From NCBI GenBank assembly GCA_049607205.1, contig JBMYWH010000002.1, positions 62,001-126,000 on the forward strand: a stretch of DNA of 64,000 nt. The letters run 5' to 3'. The stretch is from JBELHR01 sp049607205 (lineage in GTDB: Bacteria > Bacteroidota > Bacteroidia > Flavobacteriales > Flavobacteriaceae). Below the pieces are notes generated by a model that was not told where the DNA came from, did not search any database, and worked only from the letters and a program-made list of their open reading frames with translations. Of this stretch, positions 27,187 through 35,981 are shown one piece after another; the first letter of the stretch is position 1, and every line of letters starts with the position of its first letter. Both the position numbers and the translations under genes were made by a program.

Positions 27187-28476
27187 TTACTGTTTTAATA
27201 CTTCAGCTTGTAACTGAACTTCCTTTTTAGGATATGATATAGTGTCTAATTCTTCTTTTAAGGGATTCATTAAGGCTTCGAATCGAGGCTTTGCCGTATC
27301 CACCATAGGTTTGGCTGCTGGTAGTTTTTGTTTGAAAGGGTCTACTTGTCTTCCGTTTTTCCAAAAGCGATAACAAACATGGGGACCAGATGTGTATCCA
27401 GTCATTCCTACCCATCCGATAATATCTCCTTGCTTTACATAATCTCCTACCTTTACCTTGCGTTTCTTCATGTGAAGATACTGAGTACTATAGGTGTTGT
27501 TGTGTTTGATCTTTACGTAATTACCGTTTCCTTTTTTATAACGTGAAGCGATTACTCTTCCATTGGCAGTACTCATAATTGGAGTGCCTACTGGAGCGGC
27601 GAAATCTGTTCCTTTATGAGCTTTAACTCTTCCATAAAGGGCAATCTTGCGACGCAAATTATATTTAGAAGAAACGCGATAATTGAATTTTATCGGAGCC
27701 TTTAGAAAGGCTCTTCTTAGATTTTTTTCGTTTTGGTCGTAAAAGTCGACATAGTTTTTTTCTTGATCTTCAATAAATCTAAAAGCATAAAGGTCATTCC
27801 CACGATGTTCTACGTAAGCCGCTTTTATTTTTCCAACCCCAACATAGGTTGTGTCATTAATGAATTTTTCTTCATAAATGATTTTGAATTTATCGTTTGG
27901 ATAAAGCTTGGTGAAATCAAGAGTCCACGCGTATATATCATCTGCTAAATAATAGGCCAAGTTAGGGTCCAGGTCATTTTCTAAAAGAACCTGAATCAAA
28001 GATTTGTTCTTTTCAATAACTCCAGAGGCGTATCTGAGTTTCTTAGTAATTGGCTTGCGATAGGTGTAGGCTTTGATCAGACTGTCTACTTGGAAATCAA
28101 GTACAGCATATTCAATCTCACTCTTTTTATAAATGAACACCTGTGCTTTATTCAAGCTATCCTTAGATTTTAAAATGGTATAAGGATTATGTAGTTGTAT
28201 TCTTCTTACATCAAAAGTATCTCTTGATTTTTGGATCATTTTATGCACCGTAGGATAGTAGACATGGTGTCTGTCCATGATGATACCAAATGTATCTCCT
28301 TTTTTAACTGTATCTCTTACCACTTCGTAATCCTTGAGGTTAAAACCGAATTCAATAGGGTCTTCTTCAGGTGGAGTAGGTTGCTTTATAGAGATCTCAG
28401 TCTCTGTATTTTTAGGTTCACTTTGACAGGAAGTAAAAATGAAAAGGAGCATCAACAAGTAGCAAATGTTCTTCAA
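27187..28476 (-). CDS. M23-family peptidoglycan endopeptidase-like lipoprotein
   Basis: This 429-residue protein has an export signal with lipobox IFTSC (Cys17). Residues 285-380 form a LytM/M23 domain: HKGTDFAAPVGTPI supplies the first His and Asp, and GWVGMTGYTSGPHVCYRF the second motif. The usual HxH is HVC, so the last zinc-side residue is Cys rather than His. The start is TTG at 28476; a later ATG (codon 9) would leave too short a signal peptide, and no earlier start exists before an in-frame stop. Its job is probably cell-wall remodelling in the periplasm. Confidence 0.8.
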   Translation of the reverse strand: MKNICYLLMLLFIFTSCQSEPKNTETEISIKQPTPPEEDPIEFGFNLKDYEVVRDTVKKGDTFGIIMDRHHVYYPTVHKMIQKSRDTFDVRRIQLHNPYTILKSKDSLNKAQVFIYKKSEIEYAVLDFQVDSLIKAYTYRKPITKKLRYASGVIEKNKSLIQVLLENDLDPNLAYYLADDIYAWTLDFTKLYPNDKFKIIYEEKFINDTTYVGVGKIKAAYVEHRGNDLYAFRFIEDQEKNYVDFYDQNEKNLRRAFLKAPIKFNYRVSSKYNLRRKIALYGRVKAHKGTDFAAPVGTPIMSTANGRVIASRYKKGNGNYVKIKHNNTYSTQYLHMKKRKVKVGDYVKQGDIIGWVGMTGYTSGPHVCYRFWKNGRQVDPFKQKLPAAKPMVDTAKPRFEALMNPLKEELDTISYPKKEVQLQAEVLKQ

Positions 28477-28525
28477 AAATCGCTGTTTTTTAGGGTTGTA
28501 ATTCTATAAGATGCAAAAGTACAAT

Positions 28526-29293
28526 TTAATTGTTTATGATAATGTTAAAGGAGTTGTTTAATCCCTTGTAGGCATCTAAATCTGCTTTCAAGGATCCTAC
28601 TGCGAGCTCCGCTTTAATTCTTAGTGGAATTTTGTTTTGATCATCACTGATCCAAAGTGTTAAACTTTCTTGTTCCTTGAATACCCGGCCGGATTGTACT
28701 AATGGACGAAGTTTTATTGCCTTTACCTGACCAAATTTAGTTCGTATTACTTCTCTTCCTAGCACCTTTAGTTTAAAGGAGAATACCTCTCGGTCAAAAA
28801 AGAGTTTTAAATAGATCTCCTCCCCTTCAGAAATGGTTGAAAAGTCTTCATTTCGGAGTTTATAAAAGGCAGATAAAAGATCATATACATCTACAGCAGG
28901 AACCGTGTCCATAGTGTTTTTCTTGAAGTCTTGAGTAATTGCGGTTCCACCTTCAAAATAGAGATCTCTATTGATGATATAACCCCCTTCATCAACTCGT
29001 CGTACAGCATATCTCGGATGTTGACTCTCTTTAGAAAAGTAGGACTCATATCGGTCTTTTACTTTAAAAAAGACACCTACCATTCCTGTGGTCTTACCCT
29101 TACCCACTACGTGAAATTCGTTGGAAGCTTTGTTAGAATTTTCTAGTTCTAATTCCGCATAACCCGCATTTAAAAGACCGTAATGGATTCTGTATTTGAG
29201 CCATTCACCGTCTTGGTAAGCTTGAGTTTCGTTTTGGGCTTTTAAAGTAAAAGAGCCCAAAACAAAAAGCAGTAAGATGTAATTTTTAATCAT
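28526..29293 (-). CDS. Exported DUF3108 family protein
   Basis: This 255-residue exported protein has a signal peptide (MIKNYILLLFVLGSFTLKAQ) and a beta-rich body. The opening GEWLKYRIHYGLLNAGYAELEL and the mid-protein DLLSAFYKLRN are typical of DUF3108. I start at the ATG at 29293 because the upstream in-frame codon at 29299 is TTG and gives no better signal. The gene lies 9 bases after the tryptophan dioxygenase gene on the same strand. Function is unknown; an envelope role is likely. Confidence 0.75.
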   Translation of the reverse strand: MIKNYILLLFVLGSFTLKAQNETQAYQDGEWLKYRIHYGLLNAGYAELELENSNKASNEFHVVGKGKTTGMVGVFFKVKDRYESYFSKESQHPRYAVRRVDEGGYIINRDLYFEGGTAITQDFKKNTMDTVPAVDVYDLLSAFYKLRNEDFSTISEGEEIYLKLFFDREVFSFKLKVLGREVIRTKFGQVKAIKLRPLVQSGRVFKEQESLTLWISDDQNKIPLRIKAELAVGSLKADLDAYKGLNNSFNIIINN

Positions 29294-29302
29294 AGACAAG
29301 GT

Positions 29303-30268
29303 TTACCCTTGTAATTTAGTATAATTTTCAATTATCTCTATAGAATCAATGTTAGTTTTTCCCCAATTTTTTAGTTCTTCCTCAGTCCATAACGTAGGAA
29401 AGAAGATGCGTCTTTGGTATTTAGGATGCATATACTTCCTCCATGCGCTACCTCCTGTGGCTTCGATAGCCTGCTCTGAACCTCCTAAGTATTTACCCGC
29501 GGCATTATAATGGGCCATTACCCATTTGATGTTTACATTGTGGTCATAATGTCTCAAGGCATTGATGAGTTCTAAGTTTTCGCGATCGTTCTGTGGGAGT
29601 TCAAGATATTTGGTGTAGATGTTTCTGGTGTTGTGATAGGCCATAAACTCAATAAGTTCCCCCTTGTATTTCTTCTCAAAATCACTTAAAAAAATGGATT
29701 TTTCTCCAGTTTTATAATCTTTTCCAGCTGCTTGCCAATATAAATGCTCGAAGGCGTGTTCGTAAGAAGTGTCTCTATCAATATTTTCGCGATACCTGGC
29801 ATCGATCAGGTTGATAATTTCGGTAGAAGCTAGTTCGATTTTTCTGTACTGAGCACTTTGAAATCCACTTCCTGGAGCTAGAGCTGTTCGGAACTTTAGG
29901 TATTGCTCCTTTTCCATGCCTTCTCCCATCACTTCAAAGGAGTTTGATAAAATGTCAAAATAACGAGATACTCTAGAGAGATGCATGGTGAAATAAGAGG
30001 CATCAATGGCATCTCTATTTGACAATTGATCGAGTTCCCAGAGAATCATTTTAAACAATAATTCATTCACCTGATGATACATAATAAAGATCATCTCATC
30101 GGGAAGAACAGTACGCTGTTCTTGTAGGTTCAATAAGAGGTCTGTTTTGATATATTCCCAGTAATTGAATACCGGACTGTGAAGAAGTCCTTCCAAATGA
30201 AGGTCAGTCTTTTGATTTAAGGCACCGTATTTTTCATCCAGTGCCTCTAGTATTTCTTCTCTATTCAT
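29303..30268 (-). CDS. Tryptophan 2,3-dioxygenase family protein
   Basis: This 321-residue, heme-dependent enzyme family opens the indole ring of tryptophan to give N-formylkynurenine. Family signatures visible are HEGLLHSP-type N-terminus (LHLEGLLHSPVFNYW), FIMYHQVNELLFKMILWEL (about residues 61-79, with the distal His and substrate-contact residues), and APGSGFQSAQYRKIELAS. A likely proximal heme His lies in RHYDHNVNIKWVMAHYNAA. Its start overlaps the stop of the HPPD gene (TAATG), so the two are coupled. Confidence 0.88.
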   Translation of the reverse strand: MNREEILEALDEKYGALNQKTDLHLEGLLHSPVFNYWEYIKTDLLLNLQEQRTVLPDEMIFIMYHQVNELLFKMILWELDQLSNRDAIDASYFTMHLSRVSRYFDILSNSFEVMGEGMEKEQYLKFRTALAPGSGFQSAQYRKIELASTEIINLIDARYRENIDRDTSYEHAFEHLYWQAAGKDYKTGEKSIFLSDFEKKYKGELIEFMAYHNTRNIYTKYLELPQNDRENLELINALRHYDHNVNIKWVMAHYNAAGKYLGGSEQAIEATGGSAWRKYMHPKYQRRIFFPTLWTEEELKNWGKTNIDSIEIIENYTKLQG

Positions 30269-31428
30269 TATAAAGTACCTCTGTTTTGTTGTTCTCTTTC
30301 AATGGCTTCAAAAAGGGCTTTGAAATTTCCTACGCCGAAGGATTGTGCTCCTTTGCGTTGTATGATTTCAAAAAATAAAGTCGGTCGATCAACCAGTGGT
30401 TTGGTAAAGATTTGTAATAAATAGCCCTCCTCATCGCGGTCGATAAGGATTCCATGTTTTTTCAAGACCTCCACGTCTTCATCAATTTGTCCGACGCGCT
30501 CTAGTAAATCGTCATAATAGTTTTCAGGAACGTATAAGAAGTCCACCCCACGTTCTCTCATCTGAGAAACTGTGGCTACAATATCATTTGTGGCAACCGC
30601 GACATGCTGTACTCCAGCTCCTTTGTAGAAATCTAGATATTCTTCAATTTGAGACTTTTTCTTCCCTTCGGCCGGTTCGTTAATTGGAAATTTAATTCTT
30701 CCATTTCCGTTAGACATTACCTTTGACATAAGAGCGGTATACTCTGTAGATATTTGTTCGTCCGTAAAAGAAACAATTTGTGCAAAGCCCATAGTTTTTG
30801 CATAAAACTCACACCATTGCTTCATTTCTTCCCAGCCTACATTTCCAACCATATGGTCTATGTATTTTAAACCTGTAGGTTCAGGATTGTAATCAGATTC
30901 CCATTTTTTAAAGCCAGGTAAGAAGGTGCCCTTGTAGTTTTTACGTTCAATAAAAACATGAACCGTATCTCCATAGGTATGTATTCCAGAGCGAACAATA
31001 CTTCCATGCTCATCTTCTATGACTTCAGGTTCTAAATAGGCTTTGGCTCCGCGAGCTGTAGTTTCTACAAAGGCTGACCTCGCATCTTCCACCCAAAGTG
31101 CGATTACCTTAACCCCATCTCCATGTAAGTCAATATGTTTTCCTATTTCCGTACCTGGCTCTAAAGGAGAGGTCAAGACAAGTTTGATCTTATCTTGGCG
31201 CAGGACATAGGATACTCGGTCTTTGAGTCCGGTTTCCAATCCCGCATAAGCCTCCGATTGGAAGCCCATGGTTGATTTATAAAAGTGAGCTGCTTGTTTA
31301 GCATCCCCTACGTACATCTCAACATAGTCTGTTCCTAATAAAGGAAGGAAATCTTCTGCTTCTGGAAACAATTTTTCCAAGCTATAGGTCGTGTTTTGTA
31401 AATCCGTTAGGTCTTTGATCTTGTTCAT
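30268..31428 (-). CDS. hpd: 4-hydroxyphenylpyruvate dioxygenase
   Basis: This 386-residue Fe(II) enzyme converts 4-hydroxyphenylpyruvate to homogentisate in tyrosine degradation. It has two vicinal-oxygen-chelate domains. The C-terminal one carries the iron ligands His in YIDHMVGNV (about 191), His in VQHVAVATNDI (about 274) and Glu in LFFEIIQRKG (about 353). It lies between homogentisate dioxygenase and tryptophan dioxygenase in a compact cluster. Confidence 0.94.
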   Translation of the reverse strand: MNKIKDLTDLQNTTYSLEKLFPEAEDFLPLLGTDYVEMYVGDAKQAAHFYKSTMGFQSEAYAGLETGLKDRVSYVLRQDKIKLVLTSPLEPGTEIGKHIDLHGDGVKVIALWVEDARSAFVETTARGAKAYLEPEVIEDEHGSIVRSGIHTYGDTVHVFIERKNYKGTFLPGFKKWESDYNPEPTGLKYIDHMVGNVGWEEMKQWCEFYAKTMGFAQIVSFTDEQISTEYTALMSKVMSNGNGRIKFPINEPAEGKKKSQIEEYLDFYKGAGVQHVAVATNDIVATVSQMRERGVDFLYVPENYYDDLLERVGQIDEDVEVLKKHGILIDRDEEGYLLQIFTKPLVDRPTLFFEIIQRKGAQSFGVGNFKALFEAIEREQQNRGTL

Positions 31429-31442
31429 GTTTGTTAGTTTGT

Positions 31443-32597
31443 TTAAAGCCAGGAGGTGAAATAGTCTCCTTCAATAAGTTCTTGTGCGGTCTTAGTTAAT
31501 TTTAAAGGGGCAAAAGTGTCCACCATTACCGCCAGTTCTTCCGTTTGTTTCTTTCCGATACTGCGCTCAACTGCTCCTGGATGAGGTCCGTGTGGAATTC
31601 CGGCAGGATGCAAGGTGATTTGCCCTTTTTCAATATGATTTCTACTCATAAAGTCACCAGCTACGTAGTATAAGACTTCATCAGAATCTATATTAGAATG
31701 ATGGTAAGGAGCAGGAATGGCCTCAGGGTGATAATCGTACATTCTAGGGACAAAGGAGCATATTACAAAAGCCTTAGTCTCAAAAGTTTGATGTATCGGA
31801 GGAGGCATATGAACGCGACCTGTAATCGGTTCAAAATCGTGGATTGAAAATTTATATGGGTAATTATAACCATCCCATCCAATGACTGAAAAAGGATGAG
31901 CCCCATAAATATAATGATGTAGTTGTTCTTGTTTCTTAACCTTTAATAAGAATTCTCCGGTCTGGTTGAAGGTCTCTAGTTTTGAAGGTGGATGCATGTC
32001 TCTCTCGCAAAAGGGTGCATGTTCTAAATGCTGCCCGAACCAGTTTCTATAACGTTTAGGAGTGTAGACAGGGTGCTTGGATTCCACGATGAACAAACGA
32101 TTGTCTTCTTCGTCGAACTCCATTTGATAGATAATCCCTCTAGGAACCACTAAATAATCTCCATACTCGAAAGGAATATTCCCCATTTGTGTCTTGAGTG
32201 TCCCGGTACCTTTGTGCACAAAAATGACCTCGTCCGAATCCGTATTTTTATAAAAGTAATCCGTCATGCTCTTTTTAGGAGCAGCAAGGGTGATATGACA
32301 ATCTGAATTGGTCAAAACAATTTTTCGACTTTCTAAATAGTCATCACAGGGCTCAAGCCCAAAACCTTTCAAAGAATAAGATTTCATATTGTGAGCCTGG
32401 GAAATCTCAGGACTTAAATCCTCTGTTTTCACTACAGCCTTAACCTGAGTAGGTCTTTGTTCGTGATAGAGCAGAGAAGACATCCCGTCAAAACCAATGG
32501 TTCCGAAGAGTTCTTCATAGTATAAATCCCCATTTTCTTTTTTAAAAATGGTATGACGTTTAGGTGGGATTTTCCCTAAATGATGATATCGAGGCAT
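31443..32597 (-). CDS. hmgA: Homogentisate 1,2-dioxygenase
   Basis: This 384-residue cupin-fold enzyme cleaves homogentisate to maleylacetoacetate. Visible motifs include VHKGTGTLKTQMGNIPFEYGD in the first cupin region and YHHSNIDSDEVLYY with GIPHGPHPGA in the second, which contain the iron-binding His and Glu residues. It is shorter than the human enzyme but of the usual bacterial length for Bacteroidota. It is the first gene of the aromatic amino acid cluster; maleylacetoacetate isomerase and fumarylacetoacetase genes are not in this window. Confidence 0.92.
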   Translation of the reverse strand: MPRYHHLGKIPPKRHTIFKKENGDLYYEELFGTIGFDGMSSLLYHEQRPTQVKAVVKTEDLSPEISQAHNMKSYSLKGFGLEPCDDYLESRKIVLTNSDCHITLAAPKKSMTDYFYKNTDSDEVIFVHKGTGTLKTQMGNIPFEYGDYLVVPRGIIYQMEFDEEDNRLFIVESKHPVYTPKRYRNWFGQHLEHAPFCERDMHPPSKLETFNQTGEFLLKVKKQEQLHHYIYGAHPFSVIGWDGYNYPYKFSIHDFEPITGRVHMPPPIHQTFETKAFVICSFVPRMYDYHPEAIPAPYHHSNIDSDEVLYYVAGDFMSRNHIEKGQITLHPAGIPHGPHPGAVERSIGKKQTEELAVMVDTFAPLKLTKTAQELIEGDYFTSWL

Positions 32598-32619
32598 GGT
32601 CTAAAGTGTTGATTCTGAC

Positions 32620-32627
32620 CAAATATA
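32620..32627 (-). promoter_or_regulatory. Candidate -7 box for the hmgA-hpd-TDO cluster
   Basis: On the minus strand TATATTTG lies 22 bases upstream of the hmgA ATG. I do not see a TTG at the right spacing, so this is half of the consensus only. The rest of the 122-base gap to korA is AT-rich without other recognisable structure. Confidence 0.4.
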
Positions 32628-32719
32628 CAATATTTAGGGAAATTAAGGATTTGATTTTTTATTATATCAAATCCGTTAAAAAGCTGTGTAATTCTTATGT
32701 TTTTACTCTCAAAAATAAA

Positions 32720-34555
32720 TTATATATAAGTTTTTATGAGTTCTGTTATCTCATTGAAATTAAACGGAGTTCCTTCTACTTTAGAATGACCATGGGTTTT
32801 AATCCCAAAACTTCCTTGAATATGATGATTTAATTGTCCGTTATTTAATTCGGGAATTACGATTTGATCATAGTTCCTTAAAAGTGTTTCCAAATTTGAG
32901 GGCAGTGGATATAGCTGCCTTAAATGTATATGAGCAACCTTATCTTGAAATTCAGGAGATTTCTGTAAGGCAGATTTAATACTTCCATAAGTTGAGCCCC
33001 AACTCAATATCGCTAAAGATCCAGATTCAGGTCCACTTTCTACCTTTTGTTCAGGTAGGAAGGAAGCAATTTTTGCTACTTTTTCATGTCTTAAATCAGT
33101 CATCAATTGATGATTGGATCTGCTGTAAGAGATGTTTCCTGTATTGTTTTCCTTTTCTAATCCTCCCACGCGATGTTCAAATCCTGCTTGTCCAGGTATC
33201 GCCCATTGTCTCACTAAATTCTCATCCCTTTTATAAGGAAGGTGTTGCCCATTTTCTATGGATGATTCATCTGCTTTATGAACGGTTATTTCTGATAAAT
33301 CTGAGGCTTTAGGGAATTTCCAAGGTTCTTGTCCGTTTCCAATAAATCCATCACTTAAGATGAATACCGGTGTCATGTGTTCCACGGCAATTTTTGAGGC
33401 CATAAAAGCGATCTCAAAACAATCTGAAGGACTTTGGGGTGCCAAAATTGGAATGGGAGCATCACCATTTCGACCAGAAAGAGCTTGACTTAGGTCAGAT
33501 TGCTCAGTTTTAGTAGGAAGACCTGTACTTGGTCCTCCACGTTGTACATTGACAATGACTAGTGGGATTTCAAGCATTACTGCGAGTCCAAGTGCTTCTC
33601 CCTTTAGGGCAATACCAGGTCCAGAGGATGCGGTAGTTCCTAATTGTCCTCCATAAGAAGCTCCAATTGCTGAGGTAATTCCTGCAATTTCGTCTTCGGC
33701 TTGGAAGGTATGTACTTTATTCTTTTTATACTTTGATAAATAATGTAGAATATCTGAGGCAGGAGTGATCGGGTAACCTCCATAAAACAATTCCAGTCCA
33801 GCTTTTGAAGCTCCTGCCACAAGACCTAGAGCAGTGGCGTGATTTCCTGAAATATTTCTATAATTCCCTGGAGGTAATTTAGCTGCAGGGACCTTGAATC
33901 TTTCGGTAAAAATCCCGGCAGTTTCACCATAGTGATAACCGGCTTTTAGAACCTTTGAGTTTGCTCTAGCGATCTCGGGTTTGTTCTTAAACTTTTCTTC
34001 AAAAAAGGCTAAGGTATGGTCGAGTGATCTGTTGTAGAGCCAGTAGACGAAACCAAGAACAAACATGTTTTTTGAACGATCTACTTCTTTAGCAGAAAGA
34101 CCGTCTTCCTTTAAGGCTTCCTTAGTCAGTTTAGAAATATCTATTTGGTAGACATGTTTACCAGATATATACTTAGGATCCTCTAAAGGGTTGCTAGTGG
34201 CATGCGAGAGTTTTAGGTTTTTCTTATCAAACCCAGCACTATTCGCAATCAATACTCCTCCGGCCTTAAGTTGATCTCCAGACTTGATCAGAGCAGCAGC
34301 ATTCATGGCAACTAAAACATCACATTGATCTCCTGGAGAATATACTTCCTGAGAACCAATACGAACTTGGAATCCTGAAACTCCCGCAACCGTACCTTTG
34401 GGTGCGCGAATTTCTGCAGGATAATCAGGAAATGTAGATAAATCATTCCCAAACAGAGCACTTGTGTCTGTAAACTGTGTTCCGGTAAGTTGCATTCCAT
34501 CACCAGAATCCCCGGCGAATAAAATGGTTGCTGAGTCTAATCTCGATTCCTGCAT
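32720..34555 (-). CDS. korA: 2-oxoacid:acceptor (ferredoxin) oxidoreductase, alpha subunit with fused gamma domain
   Basis: This 611-residue subunit belongs to the enzymes that decarboxylate 2-oxoglutarate or related 2-oxoacids and reduce ferredoxin. Residues 5-190 are the gamma domain (FAGDSGDGMQLTG, FPDYPAEIRAPKGTVAGV). Residues 230-600 are the alpha domain (FYGGYPITPASDIL, AEDEIAGITSAIGASYGG, TASSGPGIALKGEALGLAV). The thiamine-diphosphate-binding beta subunit, normally the next gene, is not present: the 122 bases downstream have no room for it and hmgA follows. The upstream neighbours are Fe-S assembly genes, with a 3-base gap. Confidence 0.88.
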   Translation of the reverse strand: MQESRLDSATILFAGDSGDGMQLTGTQFTDTSALFGNDLSTFPDYPAEIRAPKGTVAGVSGFQVRIGSQEVYSPGDQCDVLVAMNAAALIKSGDQLKAGGVLIANSAGFDKKNLKLSHATSNPLEDPKYISGKHVYQIDISKLTKEALKEDGLSAKEVDRSKNMFVLGFVYWLYNRSLDHTLAFFEEKFKNKPEIARANSKVLKAGYHYGETAGIFTERFKVPAAKLPPGNYRNISGNHATALGLVAGASKAGLELFYGGYPITPASDILHYLSKYKKNKVHTFQAEDEIAGITSAIGASYGGQLGTTASSGPGIALKGEALGLAVMLEIPLVIVNVQRGGPSTGLPTKTEQSDLSQALSGRNGDAPIPILAPQSPSDCFEIAFMASKIAVEHMTPVFILSDGFIGNGQEPWKFPKASDLSEITVHKADESSIENGQHLPYKRDENLVRQWAIPGQAGFEHRVGGLEKENNTGNISYSRSNHQLMTDLRHEKVAKIASFLPEQKVESGPESGSLAILSWGSTYGSIKSALQKSPEFQDKVAHIHLRQLYPLPSNLETLLRNYDQIVIPELNNGQLNHHIQGSFGIKTHGHSKVEGTPFNFNEITELIKTYI

Positions 34556-34558
34556 TTT

Positions 34559-34801
34559 TTACTGCGCAATAGGGTTTATATTGATAACTTCTTTGATCTC
34601 AGGAGCGTGTTTTTTAATGGTGGCTTCGACACCATTTTTGAGTGTCATTTGATTTACGGAACAGCCAATACAAGCTCCCTCAAGCTGAACTTTTACAATT
34701 CCCTCGTTCAAATCCACTAACTTTATGTTACCTCCATCGGAAATCAAAAAAGGTCTGATTTCTTCTAAAGCATTTTCCACTTTTTCTAAGGTAGTATCCA
34801 T
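34559..34801 (-). CDS. NifU C-terminal-domain (Nfu-type) Fe-S scaffold protein
   Basis: This 80-residue protein consists only of the Nfu domain. The cluster-binding CxxC motif is in LEGACIGCSVNQMTLKNGVE at about residues 45-48. Such proteins carry or deliver 4Fe-4S clusters. It sits 7 bases downstream of an Mrp-type Fe-S carrier ATPase and 3 bases upstream of korA, whose holoenzyme needs Fe-S clusters, so the three are probably one transcript. Confidence 0.9.
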   Translation of the reverse strand: MDTTLEKVENALEEIRPFLISDGGNIKLVDLNEGIVKVQLEGACIGCSVNQMTLKNGVEATIKKHAPEIKEVININPIAQ

Positions 34802-34808
34802 AGTTTAA

Positions 34809-35957
34809 TTATTTTGTTGAGCAGCCACTCATTGTGGTGATTTTTACAACTTCCGTTTCAGGTAAGTTTTTGTTTCTGTCTAAAAGTTCAGTCAAGGTCT
34901 TCTTGGTGATTTCCTTGAATGCTTCTTCTAGTGCTGTGTTATCTTGAAGAGCGACAGGATGACCCACATCACCAGCCTCTCTGATACTTTGTACTAAAGG
35001 AACTTCTCCTAAAAATGCAGCACCTAAATCTTCCGCTAGATATTTTGCACCGTTTTGCCCGAAGATATAATATTTATTGTCAGGTAATTCTGCAGGTGTA
35101 AAGTAACTCATATTTTCAATAATTCCTAAAACGGGAACATTGATGCTCTTTTGTTTGAACATAGCAACACCTTTCTTGGCGTCTGCTAAGGCAATGTTTT
35201 GAGGAGTACTCACAATAACAGCACCTGTTATAGGTAATGATTGTACTAGAGATAAGTGAATGTCACCTGTTCCTGGAGGAAGGTCGACTAATAAAAAGTC
35301 AAGTTCTCCCCAAGCTGCGTCAAAAATCATTTGATTTAAGGCTTTTGCGGCCATAGGTCCTCTCCAGATTACCGCCTCATTAGGGTTGGTGAAGAATCCA
35401 AGAGATAGTAATTTTACTCCGTAGTTTTCGATAGGTTTCATTTTTGAACGTCCATCCACCTCAACAGAGATAGGTTTACCACTGGCAACGTCAAACATTA
35501 AGTGCATAGATGGTCCGTAGATGTCCGCATCTAAAACTCCAACTTTGAAGCCCATTTTAGCAAGACTCACTGCTAGGTTAGCAGTAACGGTAGATTTACC
35601 AACACCTCCCTTTCCTGAAGCTACGGCAATTATATTTTGTATTCCAGGAATTTTAGCTCCTTTGATTTGTTGTTCTTCAGGTTTAGATTCAGGTTTTCCA
35701 ACGCTAATCTTGATTTTTGCATTTACTGCATCGCCAAAAGCTCCCTTTAAAGCAGCTTCAACACTAGATTGAGTTTTGTTTTTTGCTTGAAAACTAGGGT
35801 TGGAAATAGTGATATCTAAGTCAATATCATTTCCGAAAATTTGAATATTCTTAATATTTCCTCCTTCAACCAGGCTTTTTCCTTCACCTGGAGCAGTTAT
35901 TTGTTCTAAGACCTTAAGTACGTCTTGTTTATTTATAGCCATCTTATTTGAATTCAT
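34809..35957 (-). CDS. mrp: Mrp/ApbC/NBP35-type Fe-S carrier ATPase
   Basis: This 382-residue P-loop ATPase delivers iron-sulfur clusters. The N-terminal 90 residues are a MIP18/DUF59-type domain (DVLKVLEQITAPGEGKSLVE). The deviant Walker A is AVASGKGGVGKSTVTANLA (about residue 109), with GVLDADIYGPS and LLVDLPPGTGD after it. The C-terminus ends in SGCSTK rather than the classic CxxC. The ATG five codons in (35942) is an equally plausible start. A TATCTTTG element at 35970-35977 may provide an internal promoter. Confidence 0.92.
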   Translation of the reverse strand: MNSNKMAINKQDVLKVLEQITAPGEGKSLVEGGNIKNIQIFGNDIDLDITISNPSFQAKNKTQSSVEAALKGAFGDAVNAKIKISVGKPESKPEEQQIKGAKIPGIQNIIAVASGKGGVGKSTVTANLAVSLAKMGFKVGVLDADIYGPSMHLMFDVASGKPISVEVDGRSKMKPIENYGVKLLSLGFFTNPNEAVIWRGPMAAKALNQMIFDAAWGELDFLLVDLPPGTGDIHLSLVQSLPITGAVIVSTPQNIALADAKKGVAMFKQKSINVPVLGIIENMSYFTPAELPDNKYYIFGQNGAKYLAEDLGAAFLGEVPLVQSIREAGDVGHPVALQDNTALEEAFKEITKKTLTELLDRNKNLPETEVVKITTMSGCSTK

Positions 35958-35981
35958 TCTTAATTGCTACAAAGATAACGA

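Noticed and set aside
32598..32719. A hidden korB or remnant of it between korA and hmgA
   Set aside because: Both strands of these 122 bases are AT-rich with no thiamine-binding motif or coding pattern.
32564..32833. Plus-strand reading frame across the hmgA start and korA end
   Set aside because: It overlaps two well-supported genes on the other strand and the gap between them, and has low-complexity composition without family features.
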